Source: Flavobacterium geliluteum
GTDB lineage: Bacteria > Bacteroidota > Bacteroidia > Flavobacteriales > Flavobacteriaceae
NCBI RefSeq assembly: GCF_017948595.1
Contig: NZ_JAGFBV010000007.1
Span: 62,001 to 126,000, forward strand
Length of the DNA: 64,000 bases
Direction of reading: 5' to 3'
The position numbers were made by a program, and so were the translations under genes. Shown piece by piece: positions 60,685 to 64,000 of the stretch. The notes beneath the pieces were generated by a model, which searched no databases, had not been told where the DNA came from, and saw only the letters and a program-made list of their open reading frames with translations. Position 1 is the stretch's first letter, and each line of letters begins with the position of its first letter.

Positions 60685-62613
60685 ATGCATTTTAAACAAC
60701 CCGAAATTCTATACTTTCTATTTTTATTGATTGTCCCAATTTTGGTGCATTTGTTCCAATTAAGACGTTTTAAAACTTCCTATTTTACTAATGTTCGTTT
60801 TCTAAAAGAACTTTCGATACAAACCAGAAAAAGTTCTAAAATCAAGAAAAGATTATTACTCGCCACACGATTATTATTGCTTGCGTGTGCTATTTTTGCT
60901 TTTGCACAACCCTATTTTGAAGCCAAAAACCATAAAGAAGCATCTAACGAAATGTACATTATTCTTGACAATTCGTTTAGTATGCAGGCCAAAGGAAAAA
61001 AAGGGGAATTGCTAAAACGTGCTGTTCAGGAATTACTGGAAAATACGCCCGAAAACAGTCAGTTTTCTTTGCTAACCAATACCGAAAATTATTGGAATAC
61101 TGATATAAAATCAGTTCGAAACGATCTGCAAAACTTAAAATACAGTGCTACTCCATTTGAACTTTCTTCAATTTTAGCAAAAGTAAAAGCACATAAATCA
61201 CCTCATAAAAAAGATATTGTTATTATTACCGATGCCGTTGGTTTAGCAGAAAAAGACATCGTACTTACTAACGAAGAGGATAAACCATATTTTATAATTC
61301 CCGAAGCAGAACAAACAAACAATATCGCCATTGACAGCGTTTTTATTCATCAAACTTTAGAAAATTTCTACGAGATAACCGTCAATTTATCAGCCTACGG
61401 CGAAGACTTTAAACCTGTTTCTACAGCTTTATACAATCAAAATAAACTGATTGCCAAAACGATTATCAATTTTGATACGAAGAAAAAGAAAATCAATTTT
61501 ACAATTCCAAAAGAAGCTTTTCATGGCTATGTTGCCATCGAAGACAATGGTTTAAGTTATGATAACAAACTCTATTTCAGTATTTCAAAAACTAAAAAAA
61601 CTAATGTAATTAGTATTGGAAATGCTGCAAAAAGCAATTTTTTATCTCGAATTTATACGCCAAATGAATTCAATTACAACAATTATTCGCTTAGCGAACT
61701 GGATTACAATAATTTAGAAAAACAGAATGCTATCATTTTAAATGAATTGGAAGAAGTTCCTCAAGCTCTGCAAACTACTTTGAAAGCTTTCGTGCTAAAA
61801 GGCGGAAATGTGATTGTAATTCCGTCTGAGAAAAGTTCGATTAGCAATTTAAATACTTTTTTAAGCAATTTTGGTAAAATTCAATTTCAAAACCGAGAAG
61901 ATAAAAACAAGTTAATTACAAAAATAAACTTCGATCATCCTTTGTTTTCAGGTGTTTTCGAGAATAAAATCAGTAATTTTCAATATCCAAAAACAAACAG
62001 TTCATTTAGTATTTCATCTGCCTACCCAGCCGTTTTATCGTATGAAGACCAAAGCGTTTTTGTTACAATGATTCAGAATCCGGTTTCAGGTGTTTCTGTT
62101 TTTGCGGCACCAATTAACAGCGAAAATTCAAACTTTCAACAATCGCCTTTAATAGTTCCGTTGTTTTATAAAATGGCACAAAACAATCAAAAAACTGGTA
62201 TTAATGCGTTTGTAATTGGTCATAATCAACCTTATTTTGTAGATATTTCACTCAACAAAGATGCTATTTTGGAGGTAAAAGGAAGAGAAGCATCTTTTAT
62301 TCCGATTCAACAAATTTTGAATAACAAAGTAAAATTAACTTTTAATGATTTTCCTGAAATAGCCGGCAATTATAGTGTTTTTGATAAAAATGAATGGGTT
62401 GAAAATCTGAGTTTCAATTACAGCCGAAGCGAAAGTGATTTAAGTCAGGTCAACAAAAATGCTGTATCAGATTTTAAAACAGCCGATACGATTTCGACCA
62501 TTTTTAACACCTTACAAACTGAGCGAACAGACAGCCAAATTTGGAAATGGTTTGTTATCTTTGCACTGTTATTTTTGGCCATAGAAATGGCGATCATCAA
62601 ATTCGTGAAGTAA
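60685..62613 (+). CDS. BatA/vWA-domain membrane protein
   Basis: 642 residues. The BatA N-terminal region (1-75) has two membrane helices around LVHLFQLRRFKTSYFTNVRFL in part (LFQLRRFKTSYFTNV). A von Willebrand A fold follows with a MIDAS DNSFSM (about residues 95-100). The middle is a large periplasmic region and a last membrane helix is at ~618-637. Such proteins of the aerotolerance/BatA group are thought to form scaffolds in the envelope. It is not next to a MoxR or BatB gene here. Confidence 0.85.
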   Translation: MHFKQPEILYFLFLLIVPILVHLFQLRRFKTSYFTNVRFLKELSIQTRKSSKIKKRLLLATRLLLLACAIFAFAQPYFEAKNHKEASNEMYIILDNSFSMQAKGKKGELLKRAVQELLENTPENSQFSLLTNTENYWNTDIKSVRNDLQNLKYSATPFELSSILAKVKAHKSPHKKDIVIITDAVGLAEKDIVLTNEEDKPYFIIPEAEQTNNIAIDSVFIHQTLENFYEITVNLSAYGEDFKPVSTALYNQNKLIAKTIINFDTKKKKINFTIPKEAFHGYVAIEDNGLSYDNKLYFSISKTKKTNVISIGNAAKSNFLSRIYTPNEFNYNNYSLSELDYNNLEKQNAIILNELEEVPQALQTTLKAFVLKGGNVIVIPSEKSSISNLNTFLSNFGKIQFQNREDKNKLITKINFDHPLFSGVFENKISNFQYPKTNSSFSISSAYPAVLSYEDQSVFVTMIQNPVSGVSVFAAPINSENSNFQQSPLIVPLFYKMAQNNQKTGINAFVIGHNQPYFVDISLNKDAILEVKGREASFIPIQQILNNKVKLTFNDFPEIAGNYSVFDKNEWVENLSFNYSRSESDLSQVNKNAVSDFKTADTISTIFNTLQTERTDSQIWKWFVIFALLFLAIEMAIIKFVK

Positions 62614-62719
62614 AATATAAAGGTTTTGTTTTTGCTTTTCGTTTGTCATTTCGACGAAGGAGAAATCACAGGTAGTACTTAAAAATAACAATTTCAGCAT
62701 AAAATAAAAATACTACAAT

Positions 62720-63976
62720 ATGAAAATAATCATCAGAAGCGCCAAAATTATCGACTCAAAAAGTCCGTTTCATAATCAGACCGTTGATGTTTTAATTGCA
62801 GATGGTTTTATAGAAAAAATAGGAACTTCACTTCCTGAAATTTCGGATGCCACCGAAGTTAAATTAGGTAATTTACATCTTTCGCAAGGTTGGTTCGATA
62901 GCAGTGTTTCTTTTGGTGAGCCGGGTTACGAAGACCGCGAAACCATAGCCAACGGATTACAAGTCGCTGCAAAAAGTGGTTTTACCGCTATTGCTTTACA
63001 GCCCAATTCCTACCCTGTTATTGATAATCAATCGCAGGTAAATTTTGTAAAAAACAAAGCCAATGGTTTTGCAACAGAGCTCTTCCCTATTGGTGCTTTG
63101 ACCAAAGGAAGCGAAAGCAAAGATATGGCGGAGCTTTATGACATGAAAAATACCGGAGCTGTTGCTTTTGGAGATTATAATAAAAGCATTGACAACGCCA
63201 ATTTGCTAAAAATAGCCTTGCAGTACGTACAAGATTTTGATGGTTTAGTGATTGCATATTCGCAAGACAGCAATATTAAAGGAAATGGAGTAGCGAATGA
63301 GGGAATCGTTTCTACGCGTTTAGGACTCAAAGGAATCCCAAATCTTGCCGAAGAACTTCAAGTAGCCAGAAACTTATTTTTATTAGAATATACCGGAGGA
63401 AAACTTCATATTCCGACAGTTTCTACAGCAAAATCTTTAGCATTAATAAAAGAAGCCAAAGCAAAAGGCCTGCAAGTGAGTTGCAGCGTTGCAGTACACC
63501 ACCTGACATTTACAGATGTTGCATTAGAAGGTTTTGACACCCGTTTTAAAGTTACCCCGCCATTGCGAACAGAAGCCGATAGAGCTGCACTTGTCAATGG
63601 AGTTCTGGACGGAACGATTGATATGATCACTTCTGACCACAACCCAATTGATATCGAATTTAAAAAAATGGAATTTGATACCGCCAAAAACGGAACTATT
63701 GGTTTAGAAAGTGCTTTTGGAGCTTTACTAAACGTATTGCCTTTAGAAACTATAGTTGAAAAACTAACTTCTGGAAAGGCTGTTTTTGGTATCGAAAGTC
63801 AATCGATTAACGAAGGACAAAAAGCAAATCTTACACTTTTTACACCTGAAGGAAAATCGACTTTTACGAAAGAGAATATCCTTTCAAAATCTAAAAACTC
63901 TGCTTTTTTAGGAACTGAAATCAGAGGAACTGTTTATGGAATTTTAAATCAAAATCAACTTATTATCTCAAAATAA
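62720..63976 (+). CDS. Dihydroorotase homologue lacking the HxH metal motif
   Basis: 418 residues, amidohydrolase fold. The first-strand motif that should read DxHxHxRxPG is GWFDSSVSFGEPGYEDRET, so both metal-binding His are gone. KVTPPLRTEADR and TSDHNPIDIE are kept. The class resembles PyrC homologues of Bacteroidota that accompany an active one, like the inactive subunit partner of aspartate transcarbamoylase. Pyrimidine synthesis by itself is doubtful. The next gene starts overlapping its stop (TAATG). Confidence 0.85.
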   Translation: MKIIIRSAKIIDSKSPFHNQTVDVLIADGFIEKIGTSLPEISDATEVKLGNLHLSQGWFDSSVSFGEPGYEDRETIANGLQVAAKSGFTAIALQPNSYPVIDNQSQVNFVKNKANGFATELFPIGALTKGSESKDMAELYDMKNTGAVAFGDYNKSIDNANLLKIALQYVQDFDGLVIAYSQDSNIKGNGVANEGIVSTRLGLKGIPNLAEELQVARNLFLLEYTGGKLHIPTVSTAKSLALIKEAKAKGLQVSCSVAVHHLTFTDVALEGFDTRFKVTPPLRTEADRAALVNGVLDGTIDMITSDHNPIDIEFKKMEFDTAKNGTIGLESAFGALLNVLPLETIVEKLTSGKAVFGIESQSINEGQKANLTLFTPEGKSTFTKENILSKSKNSAFLGTEIRGTVYGILNQNQLIISK

Positions 63977-64000
63977 TGACAATGAACAATTCAATAGAAG
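63976..64000 (+). CDS. Start of the next gene (cut by the window)
   Basis: ATG at 63976 shares its A with the stop TAA of the dihydroorotase homologue (TAATG), and a second ATG follows at 63982. Only MTMNNSIE can be read. Overlap points to translational coupling. Confidence 0.5.

Overview
The window is one stretch of a low-GC Bacteroidota chromosome, almost certainly Flavobacterium or a close relative. The signs are -7 boxes of the TAnnTTTG type, starts without Shine-Dalgarno sequences, many short lipoproteins and DUF families restricted to Flavobacteriaceae (DUF6452, DUF6048, DUF6095, DUF6146, DUF6787), a CarboxypepD_reg-plug-barrel TonB receptor, and adjacent topoisomerase IV genes. No rRNA, tRNA, insertion sequence or CRISPR array was found.

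Layout. 1-10 kb is housekeeping: the end of an rlmD-like rRNA methyltransferase, a small lipoprotein/outer-membrane cluster, an RlmL-like methyltransferase, a ZIP metal transporter, murQ, a pentapeptide-repeat protein, a DinB-like protein and a TerC protein. 10-18.7 kb holds parC and parE on the minus strand, with a three-gene AT-rich cassette between them: an AAA ATPase with a DUF3696-type tail, a TOPRIM-like (DUF4435-like) protein and a DUF262 protein. 18.9-34.8 kb is core again: pncB, a transglutaminase-like protein, a flavin reductase, a YihY protein, ychF, a TonB receptor, ferredoxin, a LuxC-like acyl-CoA reductase, serC, serA, DUF937 and two small envelope proteins.

34.8-45.4 kb is an accessory island. 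It has SRPBCC, DUF2975 plus HTH, then single unrelated genes (hydrolase, fibre-like secreted protein, nucleotidyltransferase) separated by copies of a conserved 16-nt element in attC-like surroundings. After these come a KAP-family P-loop NTPase, a reverse transcriptase preceded by a probable structured RNA closed by a 9-bp GC-rich inverted repeat, an unrecognised 239-aa gene and an 18-unit array of 21-bp repeats. A 33-bp direct repeat with one mismatch brackets 34.8-40.0 kb.

45.4-64 kb returns to ordinary content: NTF2-like and F420-type oxidoreductase genes facing an HxlR regulator, a phosphodiester glycosidase, lolD, a polytopic membrane protein, a TIGR02757 protein, a compact exopolysaccharide-like operon (HEAT-repeat protein, GT2 synthase, YaiO-like barrel, DUF4838 protein, single-domain response regulator), a DEAD-box helicase, a secreted lactonase, a BatA/vWA protein and a dihydroorotase homologue lacking the HxH metal motif.

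The two strongest candidates for undescribed systems are the ATPase-TOPRIM-DUF262 cassette inside the topoisomerase IV locus (12811-16668) and the KAP NTPase / structured RNA / reverse transcriptase block (40151-43617). Both look like anti-phage modules, but this rests on family and context; nothing in the sequence proves activity.
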